Shown piece by piece: positions 47,701-61,697 of a DNA stretch of 64,000 nt. Numbering within the stretch: position 1 is the first letter of the stretch; every line of letters starts with the position of its first letter. The notes under the pieces are model-generated. The model saw nothing but the letters and a program-made list of their open reading frames with translations, ran no database searches and was not told the origin of the DNA. The stretch comes from Gavia stellata. Taxonomy: Eukaryota; Chordata; Aves; Gaviiformes; Gaviidae. The position numbers and the translations under genes are program-made. The stretch is taken from assembly GCF_030936135.1 (NCBI RefSeq), contig NC_082611.1, positions 8,757,001 through 8,821,000 on the forward strand, given 5' to 3'.

Positions 47701-50700
47701 TACAAGATGTTAAGCAAGGGAGAGTCAAAGTTAAAACTTGGCAAGCACTAAAACAAAGAATTTTTCCAAGGAAATGGAGGAGACGGGTCAAATTAATTCC
47801 TTATGTAACTCCATTTACCTCAGTGCAGTTACATAAAGGATGAATTTGGTACCTTATACCTCTGCGGTCAGAAAAGGATTTCTGCGATCTCAATCAGCAC
47901 AATATAAAATAATCATTCTTAAGAAACAAAATTGTAATTTAAGTCTGATAGAACTGCCCTTGTTATTTTTAGTCTATTAATGTAATTGTATAGATCTACA
48001 GAACAACAACAAAAACGGCTTCGTAAAAAGATTAGTACATGATGATTTACAGCTTACATCCTTAGTAACAGTTTTTTGTGGGAAAGAGGAATTCATGACA
48101 GACTGCAAAATGGGCAGTGACATCAGGGACAGCTTCTCTTTCTTGTAAGTTCCAAAAGCTTTTCTGCAGTTTGCTGCATTGCAACTTTAACTTTTTTCCT
48201 CTGATCTCATTCCTCTCTCCTGATCACCCCTAATTCAGTTCTCCTTTCCCTCAAGTTTCTTTTGAGTTCCACTGTGTGTGCAGGGATCTGTGTGGCTTCT
48301 CCTTACTGCTGAGTTTTCTAGGTTTTTCTCTTCAGGTGGAAATATTCAACCTCTTGGGACAGATAAAGGAGAGATGTTTGGCCTCCACCATAATTTCTTT
48401 TTAGATTTTAAATTTCAATATGTTTAAATTTGAGATGTTTTAAAATAACGCATTTTCACTGTGAGAACCCAGCCTCCATGTGTCAATCTGTAGTACTCAA
48501 ATATAGCTGTACCCATAGATTATTTCCATTTTAAAACCTTGTTATGAAACATCAACCCCTTGCCTCCCCACCCCACTCCCAAATTCAGGAAATACTTTTA
48601 TATGTTAACAACTTTTAATAGTGTAATATAAAAGCATCCATATAGTATATTAGTGCAATGAAATTGAAGTCAACAGTCTGTCTTTTTTATCCTTACCAAC
48701 TTGCAACTATCAGTTCTAATACAGAGGAAAGGATCTGTGTATACATGCATATAAAAGATGTGAAAATAGAAAGGCATTTATTGAAAACAGACAAAACCAG
48801 GAAGATGATAAAATAGCAGAAGGAAGTGGCCTCAGATATAAAAACTTTTGCTTTGTATAGCAGAATTTATCAGTAAAAGCTAAGGTTGGCAAATTGCCAT
48901 GCTTCAGATAAAACAAGCAATGTAATGTAAAAAAAAAAGTGACTTAGCGTACAAAATACAATAGACACATTTGAAAAACTAATGTCCTACAAAGTAATTC
49001 AATTAAACATTTTTTGTTTCCTTTTTTTGTTTTTATCTTTAAAAGCTTCATTACATTTTCAAATACCAGAAATCTTAGTTGTACAGATGCAAGCTCTCCT
49101 CTAAGGATGTCTGCATCAGGTGTGCCATTTAGCAGGATGTAGAAAATTTCCAAATACCCAAAATGAAACAAAGATGGTGGAAATATATTTTGCTTTCAAA
49201 ATAGCAGAACTATTAAAGCATGTTTTATAGAAAAATGATTCACATATTTAAAATATCTGCTGCACAATTTTAATTCACAAAACTCCTCAAGTAAATGTGC
49301 ACTGCTCAACGTTTTCACACTGGATAAAGAATATTTTTTTAAACAGAATGTCTTCTCCATTTCCTTATATGTTTGTGGGGAAAAATTGAAAGCTTTATGA
49401 AATAACAGTACATTTATACTTGAAAGACTTTTCACATAAAAGTTTTTGGAATCTGCTGTTGACTGAGAACACTTCAAAAGCATGAGAATCCAGGATATTT
49501 AGTTCAGTTATTGTACCAGCTGAGAACAAATTAATTCTTTTCTGCAAGGATCTTTTCTCCTCTCTGGCCTGGTAAGGCCTGCATTCTGGTATTCCTGCTA
49601 GAAGAGAAACCATTTCAGTAGAAGATGGATAATGAGCACAGCTAAATTCTCGTGACTAACAAAATCATGCCCTTGCTCTTTATTCCCATCTGTAAGGCTC
49701 TTCCAGAACTCAGCATATATGGAAGACTCCAAACCTGAAGAACAAGATGGCAGATAACTACAATTAAAATAAACAGATAATTTTTTCCAACATCTTCATC
49801 ACATTTGCGAGATAAATAGACTGGTATCTGACTACTATTTATATTCTTAAATAATGTCTTGTTCTCTCACAGTGAAAACCTTTTTTAAATTGTTGACAAG
49901 AATGGTTATCTATCTCCTTCATAGATGAAATCATTCCATGAAGTATTTTTAGGCATTTCTTATATTTGAATCTTCAGCGTCCTCATCGGTTCTACAGAAT
50001 TTCCAGATTTACTCTATGAAGAACAGTAGCCTGGCAGTTATTTTTCTAGCTGCTGCTTTTTTCTGAAATGGTCTGGATTTTCTGCATAATTTGTACAAAG
50101 CTCTCTTTTCTATAAATGTTGTATTTCATTCTGTTTTAGTAAAGCTGAGATACACAGATATGAATTAAAAGGAGATAAATTCTTCTTCATATTCTTCAGC
50201 TAAAATGAAAGGCTGTCGTGAAACTATTAGAAAGGAGATAATATTGTTTTATTAGATTCTGAAACTGCATGTAGTGACAGATAAATGCAGAAAAAGCAGT
50301 CTTCTCAGAAAGCTAAACTGCTAATCAATTAAAGATGTTATTCCAGAATGCTGACCATAGACAATAGGAATGAGTAAAGTAGTATCTTTATCACACTGGA
50401 ATTTTGGAAGATCCATATTAATTCCAATATTGTTCCAAGAACAATACAACAGAAAAGAAAGGTATGCTTTTACCATGCTTAATGTAGCATTTAGGGATAT
50501 GTTTCCATTCTTTGCTACTGGACTTTTTATCATTTATGGAAAGCACTTAAGCAGAAATTTATTTTTGAGCTAAACAAGCAAAGAAATTAATGCATGTTTA
50601 TGTTTATGTGTAAATATTTATGTATGGTTATATACATATACTCAGGAAACTACAATATCATATTTTATGTTAATGAAAAGAGTCTTTTATCTCTAAGTCG

Positions 50701-53700
50701 CAAGCTTAGAGGTACGCTGGGAGTATGATGACCAACAGACTCTCTGAAGGCTGCTACAAAGGTGTGGATATACTACGTTGGTTTCAGTCCAGTTTTGAAC
50801 AGAGGCCTGACCACTCAACGTTCAATAATTTCTTGAGTAACGGGAACTCTTTTCCGATTTCCTTACAGAGCCCATTAGCAAAAGTTTAGATGCAGACTCC
50901 GAGTTTTGAGTCTGCCTGATTAAAATAATTTCTCCTCCCCTTCTACTAACGATCAGCAATCATTTAACACTTCTGTAGTACTTCTTTAATAAAGCCATTG
51001 GTAACAACAGCAAATTAAAAAAAAGTCATGTAAAATTCTCCCTGAATTATTGAATTTACTGTTAGTTGGGGTGTCTTCTGTTTTAAGTGGAAATTGCAAG
51101 GAGACACTCTTATTACTCTACCGATGTGTGTGTCAGTTTAGAATAACTGGGAGAAACTGACTGTGGATTCTTCCTTACAATAACAAGAAATTATTACAAC
51201 ATAACAATATTTGTCAGATTAATTTGAAAGCAGAATGTGTTGTGATTTAAACTATGAAACGAAAAAGAGCTCTGAAGTATTTTTTCATACCCATTTCTTC
51301 TAACAGCCTAATTTCTTGTAAGGACTTTCTAATTAATGTAATTTGGTGTGACTTCATTAACTCACCATTTCAAGAAGATAGTCCAATATATTTTCTTGAT
51401 CATTAGTAGCAGATAAAAATACTAAACTTTTATTTCTTTAACTGCAGTACCAACATCAAGCACCTGAATTTAAACAAAGTAATACAAGAGCCAGCATATT
51501 GTAGGTGAACAATGTGTAGTCAAGAAACAAAAAAATTAAAATTTAATACTCCAGGAAAAAAAACCCAAAACAAGTTAGTTACACTTACTTTGCATATAAA
51601 GCTGTAATAACCTTGTTAACAATGCCTTTGTGCAGTTCATGTGAGAATATCTAAGATTAAAAAGCAATAGTGACTAAAGCTATGTAAAAGTACTTACCAA
51701 AAGCTGTTATCAATTTAATAATTCAAATAAAATAGCAAATTATACTATTTTATAAACTGGAATTCCTGGGAGTTTCCTCTGTTTTAGAAGACCATCCAGT
51801 ATGCTATAACTATTGTGTATTTTATTTTTATAGTTCTCAGTTGGTAAATGCTGACTCTTTGTTTCAAAATAATACACTTATATTTTAAGATTGTTTTTCT
51901 ACGAGGAGTACAATATTTGGAAAGTATGCAATGAATTTCAAAGCACTTCAGGAACATGGTATTGTCTGCATTTGAATTGCTGGGGAGATTCCCATTGACG
52001 CTACTGTCAGTAGGCCTGGACTTTTAACCTGGCCTAAATTTAAGGATATTCCCATAAAAAACACAACTCCAGACCTTGTAGTTTGGTTCACATAGGGAGA
52101 TCTCATGCTTACAGAGCTCTGTTTAAGTCAACAAGGCTAGACATCAGTCCTGATCTTGTGTGATTGGATTACAGGATTGAAGCTGTGATTTGTCCTACTA
52201 AAACCACTTTAAGTTACTTAAACAGATAAATCCTACTATCAGATTTCTTTTCTTATTGATTACACTTTCTGGAATGAAAAAAAACCAAACCCACAAAACC
52301 TTGCTTGCTTTCTCCACATTTTTAATGGACTACTTCACCTTCTAGTTCTGCATTATCATAAGGTGGATGTAGGACCGGAAGGATAACAGAAATAACTCTG
52401 GGGGAAAAACAGTAAAAGTGTAATTTTCCTTTTCCATAAAACAGATGTAAAATATTTGTGCTTTGTTATGTCCTCTGAGCCCATTTCCAGTCTTGTTTAA
52501 CCCCACCCCGACCATGGGATCTGAACTATTTGACAGATTTCCTGTTACAAAGGAAAATCAGATCAGATCTATGTTACCTCTTGTCTCAAGTTGTAATTCA
52601 CATCTTCTCAGCCCATCTTTCTGGCAAAATGACCTATCAAAATTTAACCAAAAGTATGTTCAAAGCACTTTTTTTTTTTTTTTTTCTTGGTTGGTCTTTT
52701 TTTTCCCCCTGAATTTATTCCTTACCTCTCAGATTTTGTATGTTAGGTTGAGAAGAGTCATCTTGTTTATGTCATTATCTATCACAGCTAGAGTATCTGC
52801 CAGGAGGCAGAAGTGCAGTTCCCTCCCAGGCAGATCAGCTGCTGGATTTAACAAGCACGTGTGAGTACAAAGATTTATCAGAGGTATTTTTCAGTCATAA
52901 AAGCGTTCTTTTATAGTAACAATAGCAACATACAAAGTGGAATCAAACCTTTGGACAATGCTATTTCAATAGGGGCCTTCAGAAAAAACACTTCCTATAT
53001 GAGGAAAGAGAAGCTGCTAAATAATCCATTCAGAAACAGCTACAATGCCTTATGGATACTTTATGAGAATATATTAGAATTAACTGTAAATTGAGCAAGT
53101 AGCGAAGAAGCTTGATGAACTGACCATAACAAAACATCCAGTGATGAAAATCTCTACAAACTTCTAGCTTGCTGGCATTGGCAAGTAAGTAGTTTAGCTA
53201 AATAGAAAGAAATCAGAAGATACAGTTATCAGCTGCAAATGAATGATTATAAACCAGAAAGAAAATGGGAGGAAGAGCGCTGAAAATTATGTTTGACAGT
53301 GACAACACAGACCAGACAGCTTTTATTTTAACCAACGGATTCTTCGGAACACACACCATATATCAAAGTGAAAGACTTGAAACCTGCTATAGTCTGTACA
53401 GATGTTCTCCCTCAGAAAGCAGCTAGAAAGGACAGAAGATAAAAGAAGGCCGTCCAACTTTGAAAAAGGTTTAAATTTTCATTCTGTCTTGACAAGTAAA
53501 TCTAGTTTTTGTGGTAGTCTCTGATTTTCAGCCTGATAGAAAATTCAACATCTACAAACCTGACCTAAAATGACAAGACAGCTGAGGGTGTACAAGCAAG
53601 CCCTTAGAAAGGTGCTATACATTGTCAGAAAAATATTTTTGGGGTTTTTTTTTACTCTAAAATGCTTTTATATCGAAGGAGGGGAGCAAAGACCAGAAAT

Positions 53701-54885
53701 TGGAAATGTAACTATTCTAACTCTGGAGCAGGTCATACATGCTTGCAGTCAGTGTGCAATACTTGGTATGCAAGGCTAAGACCTGAGAGGCAATTTAGGA
53801 ATCCCTGGTGTAGAAAAGATTTTTTTTTTATTATTATATGAAGCAAGATAGGATTACTGAGGTCAGAAGGGTTACTTGTGAATAATTTCCAGCTAAAGTG
53901 ATTAAGGGCTCCAGCCACTAGCCCAAAAAAAAGAGCATCAAAAACATCCTGCCTGTCATTGCTGCTGGCTTTTTGTTCAATGAGCAAGAGGTGAGCGTTT
54001 GACTTCTGTGTAGGTTTTGGTCCTTTGCCCTTGGGGATACTTTTAACAATGCATAATACTTGAAAGAATTCCAAAATGTGTTTGTTGTTGTTTTTTTTTT
54101 TCTTTGAACTATGAGGTTAAAGATAAATACAGGAGTATTTTGATATGGCTACAAAATATTTGTGATAATAAATAGACGTAGCACTTCCTAACACTCAAGA
54201 GACTTACAACATGCTTTTTACAAGCACACCACAGTTCTTGATAACAACACCCCCATCCAATATTTTCTCTTTTAATGGAAAGTAAAGCACTCCATCTACC
54301 TTAGAAATATCATCTCCTTAAGAAATCTTCAGCAGAATCTTTGGTATTTGCATTTGGTTTGAGGTTTTGGTTTTTAATTTTAAGCTGCTATCATATCTGC
54401 CAGAAAGGCAAGAACTAAGAAACATACTGAAGAGGTAAACATTGTGATGGGTTTAAATTGCTAAAAGGTTCTTCTGGCAATCTCAGATTTGCACAGAGGA
54501 AATTTGGGCTCCTGTACAGATGAGCTGATCTCATAGAATTCTATAGTATGAGATGAACAAAGATAGACTACCACAAAGTCATAGGCCACCAACTTAAATC
54601 TGACTTCAAAACACTTCAAATCCTACCAGGAAGAGATTTGGCTATGCGCATGGTAGCATGTCTGTTCATGCATTTATTTGCAAAAGTATTCTGAGTTCCT
54701 TCAAGTCCCCGTGTACTGCAGGTATCGTGCCCATTTATATAAATATATATAAAACTACTGATAAACCACCTGAAAGCAATGACAACGTGAGTGATTAAGG
54801 CTAGATCACATCACATCACTGTCACAGTGGCATGGCTGGAACATTGTGGGCAGCCAAAGAGGTTAGAAACTATTACTTCAGTATG
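44728..54885. other. Intergenic, no gene recognised
   Basis: About 10 kb of AT-rich sequence. Short frames in both orientations (up to 133 codons at 52463-52864 plus, partly through poly-T) lack domains. A T-rich run lies near 52,670-52,685. I see no RNA gene or intact transposon. Confidence 0.75.
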
Positions 54886-54924
54886 TACTGCATATGCAGT
54901 ATGCATGCAAATAAGTATGCAAAT
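54886..54924. promoter_or_regulatory. Palindrome plus two octamer (ATGCAAAT) motifs
   Basis: A 16-bp perfect palindrome, TACTGCATATGCAGTA (54886-54901), is followed by two exact ATGCAAAT octamers at 54905-54912 and 54917-54924. The octamer is the classical POU-domain (Oct) binding site. Two copies 12 bp apart beside a palindrome could mark an enhancer core. Function is inferred only. Confidence 0.4.
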
Positions 54925-57900
54925 TCCAGAAGCAATGAGGAATCTACAGTGAACTGCAGAGAGAGCGTTGGTAGCCCTTTTTTAACCATGGATGTTTAAT
55001 CACATGCCAAAACTTCACAGACGTTATTAGATGATTACATTCATTTTCCTCCCCCCCTTCTTTTTTTCTGTTTGAATGCACGTTTTGAGGGAAAATATGC
55101 TCTCAGCATTCATCATTAAGAAAAATAGTACATGCTAATTTTGTACTCAAGGTATCAGCCTTTTCTTCAGGATTGTCAATACCATTTCTTTTCAGAATAA
55201 ATACAGCACATAACAATAATATTTCCTCAAAATGTATCACTTTTTGTATCAAGGGACCCGGAGATCAAACAAAAACTGTAAGTTTTGAGTCTAGAATCAA
55301 AAAGTCATGTGATTGATAGCAACTTTCAGAAGAGAGATCTGAAAAGTGAGGGTTTTCAGGGTTTTTTTAAATATGTTTTTAATGCTCCACATTAAGCAAA
55401 GAATACATGCTTATTCCACTGCCTTAATGTGAATATTTTATTCAGCAAAAACCAAAGAGGTCTGAGATATCTGTTAATACTAAGGTGCTTTTAACCCTGA
55501 AGAGAAACATCCAGCAATGCTACCCTGACTTACGCAAGAAAGTTGCTATGGCTTTCGACATATTTAGCATGGTTCGCTTTCCCCTTCTAAAATGAAATTA
55601 TGTTGCAAGATTAGAGCCAGTTAGTTAGGAAATACCTTGGAATTACATTGAATGTAACTGGTTTGTTAAGGTGTGTCACTAAAAAAAAAAGCATGTAAAA
55701 AGAAAAGAATGCCTATGAATGAATATTGGTGGCTAACGTGAGTAACCTTGCGTAGAGCTCAGATACCAAATTTCCAAGGCCAAGCATAAATGCCCTTTTA
55801 TTCTCACACAGATTTTAAATGTTTGGTATTCAGTAAACACACATCTCACAAATTGTATCTCTGAAAAAGCCACTCGCTGTCTGACTTTATATTGTCAGAA
55901 ACATGATCTCTTTAAGTACATCTGTACAATTTATACAGTGAAAAATTGGAATGAGAAGCACCAAGACCAGCTCTTTTGTTGAGCACAGACAAAAAGATAA
56001 TTTTTAAAAAGATTTTTATTTCTGTTTTTAAATAGCTTCCTAAAATCCATCAATTGGTATTCAGAGTTCAACTGTAAACAGTCACAATACATTACCGCTG
56101 TGTATTGATTTTGTACATTAACCTATTTGCAGTGACAATCCATGAGACAAGTCAAAGTCAGCATATTTATAAACTGAAATGTACTGTACTAAGAAGAAAC
56201 AATGCCGTAACTGAAAATATTTAAAAGTCTGATGTGTAACTCCCTCCTGTGGTGCAAGTGAGCAGCATCACAATCAACAGCTTCTGGAAGCTTAGATAGC
56301 ACTCTATATATTCAAAAGTCTGTATTCACCTCATTAGGACAACAGGTTTCAAGTTTACTATGGAAACTCCTCTCACAAGTTAAAAAGTGTTACAATAAAT
56401 GTCTAAAATACATACAAAGTTGTAAACATCTTTCTCTGGAACAAACAAAAACAGTTTGTGCCAGCCTTCTCCATCTCCCAGATTGCGATAAAAAAAAAAT
56501 TAGGGCCAGAGACCAAGGCCATAGACTAAAATTGTTCTGCATGGATAACATCACAGTTCACAGGAAGTCTTGTAAGTGTCAGCATTTAAAATCAGTGTTA
56601 GTCACCAGCAGGTAGCAGAACCCATTTTCAAGAAAGTTCATGGAACACTCAACTTCAAGTGATGAATCAGGCACTAAGCATTAGATTTACCTACTTTTAA
56701 GAACAAAAGCTTAAATTACATTTAGGTATTTTTACATTTGATCATAGGTAAGATTTACTACAAACAGAAAATTAAAGAGCACTGATACTTTTAAAAGTTT
56801 GGCTTTTAACCATTTTTGCTATCAGGTTTAATAGATCTTCCACAAAGAAGGAAGAAAAGTGATTTGCAAAACAGACTATGAATATATTGAGATCACAGAA
56901 ATAAACTGGATCTTTTCAAGGCAGATTTTCTTTCTGGAAATCCCTCAGGTCATTTTCTACAATGTTTCAGCTTTTAAATTTATTTCATTGCTAACAATGA
57001 AATAACCATCTACTTGGTCTGAGTCTTGTATCACCAATTCCAAAAAGACTAAGATAATTGAGATTTTGGAATGCAATACAGGATTAATTTCAAAGTACAC
57101 ACCAATAGGATTTACTTAGTGCAGGGTGGTAAAGGATAGCATTATTCTAACACTTCTATATTATTCTTGTTTTCACACTGTCAGCAGATTGATATTGATG
57201 TCCTTGAATACAAGTATATGAGCTGATCATAAATATTAGTATTTTCATAGCCAACAAGTTGTTTATTTGAAAGTTCTATTGAATGTAGCTCTTCCTTGAG
57301 GATTACAGGCTTTGTAGTCTGAGATATTGGAAGGGGATTCATCACAAAAATTCTAAAAAAAAAAATCCTAAAAAGATTCCCCCCCCCATTATTGACTGTG
57401 CATCACAGAAACAAGTATCAGAACACATTTTATTCTATGCACTCTTAGAAAAAAAAAGGTTGACGTTTAAGAGTACATTCATGTGAATTTTTCAGTTATA
57501 CTAATAACTTAAAAACCTGAAGAGTATTGAAGCTAGCGTAACTGTTTCTCAAGTTTTGACCTCAAGGTATTTCATAAGCTCCAAACTCTAGCTGCAATTC
57601 TTAGCTGACAGAGGTACTACAAATTTGAATTAAATATTAGATTTTAATCAAAGCAGCTGTTTTGAAGGGAAAGAACAGAAATATGTCACATTGACTACCT
57701 ATTGCTCTGTCAGATATACTACTTGTCATACACCCTAATGACAGATTATGGATGCTTAAATCTCTACATGGTTTCTGTCAATTTGATATGCATAATTCAT
57801 TACAGCAGAGTGTTTCTGAAATGGAACAGAATATCAGCATATGCTTATGCTGAGAAATGATGGGGAGGGAAGAGAAGGAAAACATAGGTAAGACCAGGCC

Positions 57901-60900
57901 ATAAAAACAAAAGGAACACCTTGACAATAAGATGATATATTAGGCGATCACCTACAGGCTTGCTTCTTCCAAAAATTGGAAGTGTGTTTACCTATAAGGA
58001 GGGGCAAGGGAGGAGAAAAGGAGAAAGAAAGCAAACTTTGGCAAAGTTTAAGAAAGTGCAGTCTTCACAGTCCTAAAAAAAAAAACACCACTCACAAAAC
58101 AACAAAACCACAAAAAAAAACCAAACAAGAAAACACCAAACACACACCCCCCAAAAAAAACCCCACAACCCAACACTGAAAAAGCAAAAGGCTAAAAAAT
58201 ATCTGCAGATAAAACTGTCTCATGGTGCATGATGATGCACACAGATGATTTCTAATATTGCACTAATACCACACTGAGAAGTACAACACCATCTCTACTG
58301 CATTTTGCATTGTAATGTCAGAAAGTAAATAAGCATTTGCTTAAGCATTCCAACATCATACTGTGATAAAACACTTTTTATCTACATGCAGTGCTCTGTG
58401 CACACACATTTAAAAGTATCATTTTCTTTTTCAAATCAGTATACCATATAGTAAATTTCCACTCAAGTGTACAGTTATGGGAAACTACTAGGCAATTATC
58501 GAGTATTTTCTTACATAATTTGTTTTCTAATGGCAGAAATAGAACTCTCTGCTATGTAGTGCAGGAGGGATCTGGACACTGTTCAACGAAATTTTAGAAA
58601 GTATGAGTTGTTTAGTAGAACCCTGACATTTTGCTTAGAAATACCTCTTTACAACACCAACAGAAGAGCGAGATGAGAGAGGAACTGGAAATAAGAAGGC
58701 AACTCCTGGTTCAGTATAAAGGTCCCTTACCTCTCCTAAAAATGTTATTCTCCTCTACTATAACAATCATCCAAGACAGTCTCAGCGCTAACAGCACATT
58801 TACTCAGAAAAGCAGCTTCCACATCTGACTTATTGAAGACATGAAACGCCATACAAACCAGTTCTTAGCTGAGACACCTTCCATCTTTTGAGATGAGTTG
58901 ATATCCAAAGATTTGTAGGGAGAAAACAGTGGCCTAAACCATATAGTGTTTGATTTATATATAGTTTCAAAGGAGTGCCATCCTTCTGGTTCACTATTCT
59001 CCCCCAGACAGTAAAAGCCATTTGAGCATTGTCGCTGCCAGTCAAACAGTTCTATTAGTGCAAGAACAGTGCTTGCAATTTATGGCCTCCCCAAGCTTAA
59101 AGTGCAGTATATTACGAGAGATTTTAACATACCAAAATATCCTTTAATTGAATTTCAGAAGGAATGTTCAAGTTAGAAAGTTACCTTTTAGGTTTTAAGC
59201 AATAAAATCCAAGGCAAAGTACATAAACTATCATAAAATGGAATAAATCCACTCACTTAAGACATATTCTTTATATCTTATGTTCAAAATACATATAATA
59301 CACAGAAAAATCCATCATTTCGCTTAGCTGTATTGTATCTGTATTTAAAGTGATCCTGTAATAAGTGATTAAAGGCCACTCACTCAAAGCAAATTTTGCT
59401 TAAAACAGGACTGTATTAGAGCTGGACTGTGGCACATAACATGATTCAACATTCCAAGAACCCCTCCTGCATAGGCTTGTCATCAATAGAGACAACCCTT
59501 GGCACCCCACTGTACAGACATTTAAATTCTAGTTTCTCTCATGTTGCGTTTCCCCCGCCTTTTCCCTTTAAAATCACCACAAAGAATAGGTGCGTTAAAA
59601 ACTGGATTAATGCTTTTATGCCTTCAGCTACTCCTCTTGCCTATTAACCCACAATAACACCTACAAGCTTGTGTTGTATGTAACTACGGTTCCCTAAATA
59701 TGTGGTTCCCAAATGCTGTACAGCAGAGTAGAGAATCTCCCAGGCCAAACCGTTCAGCTGAACAGAGGAGGTCTCAAGTAACAACTACAGGTACAACTGT
59801 GCCAATCGATTCTTTATACAGGAAGTTCAAGCACTCAGTTGTGGATGCAGGACTGTGTTTATGTGCAACTTAAAAAAAAGCTCACCATACAGGAAAAGAG
59901 TATTTCTTTACCTATATAGCTAGTTATAGAGATTAAGATCCAGTTGCACAATGTTTTCTTTAGCAATCAAGCCAGCTTAAACAGGCCCCAGCCCCTCCCC
60001 ACCTTCATTCCTCTACCCTCAGCTCTGCCAAATGTTTTTTTGGGTCAAGCGATATGCAGACAACAGTTTAACACCATAACTCAAATAAGCCACAGACTTT
60101 TGGAGAACTGTCTTTGTTTCTAGCGTTTTGGGGTTTCAGATCCACATCGCTTCAGCAATCTTAATCCACAAACACTTGTGTTAATACCACTGCAAGGGTG
60201 ATAAATTGCAGCAGTGGAGATGGGAGTGAATAGTATGAATGGCTTGACTAAGGAAACTGTTGCTATCAAAATAATTACTTGCAATATTTAATCCACTATT
60301 ATTTTGAGGCTTTTGGTAATTTTGTGACAGATAATCATGTGGTCAAAAGTCTAGAAGTTAAACACTTAATAAAAGTACACACCAGGGAAAAAGTTATTTC
60401 CTAAATTAAAGTAAATGGCTTTTTATCTCTTCTAGCATCCAGAAGAAATAGCCAACCAATGGGGACAATAAAAACACAACATATCATTTAACATAAAAAG
60501 TAGTACATCTTACTTTCAGCACTCAAATAAGGTTAAAAAAATTCCATCATGTCTCTCCATAACACTGATAACTGGCATCTCATCTTCACAATCAAGGACT
60601 TCTCTACACAAGCGTGCTAACACCCAAATAAACACCACATTAAAAACTCTGCTGGCTTTCCAGGTGAATTCAGTTCAAACTAAATGCAACATCACTTATT
60701 CTCTTTCCAAAATGAAGCTAGCTAGCTAGCAAAAAGGATACTTGGTGTGTGAATCACTGGCATGACTTTACTCTGCATTAAGTCCTCACTTTTAACTCAG
60801 AGTGAAGGGTGAGCTGAAAATGCATCCTAACTCACCGTATCAATACCTCCCTCTTTAGGTAAGCCCCTAGAGCACATTAAGCCCACCTACACCAACTCCC

Positions 60901-61697
60901 TTGTTGAGAATTTTGGACACTGAGTTCAAACTTTGACCTACTGCACAATGAGTTTCTCCATCTAAGTGCCCGGGGGAGCCTATTCCTGCAAATTCTTATT
61001 CAGAAGCAGCTCTATTGATTCCAACATTCTCGCTCCATTCTTTGCCAAGCCCCGTTGTCAGAAGTCTGTCCCAAAGCCAAAGTCAACAGGCCCAGAAATT
61101 ATTACTATGCTTCAGTGATAACAACCACTTTATCAAGGAAAGAAGACATTCTTTTAGAAAATTGTTTATAGTGTCTACTGCAATGCAATAAAGCTCTGAG
61201 ATAGTGTTTAAATTAGAGCAGTACCATCCTTGCAAAGGAACACTGCTGAGAATTATGCTGTATTGAAGACCACCCTCCCAACAGCTTTCCAGTTCAAAGT
61301 GTTTTAAGGACTGATACATTAGTTACTGTTGGATTCAGAGCAGGAATTCAATTCTACAAGAAACAGTTTCATTGGAAATGGTTGTAAATAGCAGCCAGAA
61401 CACTCTGCTAACACAAGCCCTAAAGAAAACAAAGGATCTGTGCTAAACAATCAAATTGGGTTCTGGTCTAGTGTTAATGGCAGACCAGCAGAAGTCCCCA
61501 AGATTAAGAAGTTCTTTCCACTCAGATGCAGATATTCCTTACAAAAAAGTCCCTATTCTTCCAACAGCCAGTTTTACTAGCTATTATACAATTTTTACTT
61601 TAGCTGTGTACTTCTCACTAAAACCTGAACTGTAACCTTCTCTGTTATTTAGTCAATTAAGTTTCTATTAATGTTAAAAATAGTAATTATTAAAATC
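54925..61697. other. Downstream of the FAM220A-like gene: intergenic and probable 3' UTR
   Basis: No coding exon recognised. The 3' UTR of the minus-strand gene at 61.7-62.5 kb must occupy part of this region. No AATAAA lies close to the stop codon. An ATTAAA variant occurs on the minus strand at 60287-60292, and AATAAA candidates occur only farther away (for example near 57.4, 57.3 and 56.0 kb). The polyadenylation site cannot be fixed. An A/C-rich tract lies at 58074-58176. Confidence 0.55.
58074..58176. repeat. A/C-rich low-complexity tract
   Basis: About 100 bp composed almost entirely of A and C, with alternating A-runs and CC/CAC groups. Low-complexity DNA that would be G/U-rich in a minus-strand transcript. 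Confidence 0.9.

Noticed and set aside
52463..52864. 133-codon plus-strand frame
   Set aside because: Runs through a T-rich tract giving poly-Phe, with no family resemblance.
53733..54074. 113-codon minus-strand frame in the intergenic region
   Set aside because: No domain; includes translated poly-T/A stretches; length within chance expectation.
58074..58176. Possible poly(A) tail of a retrocopy
   Set aside because: The A/C mixture has no gene or retroelement body next to it; better described as low-complexity DNA.
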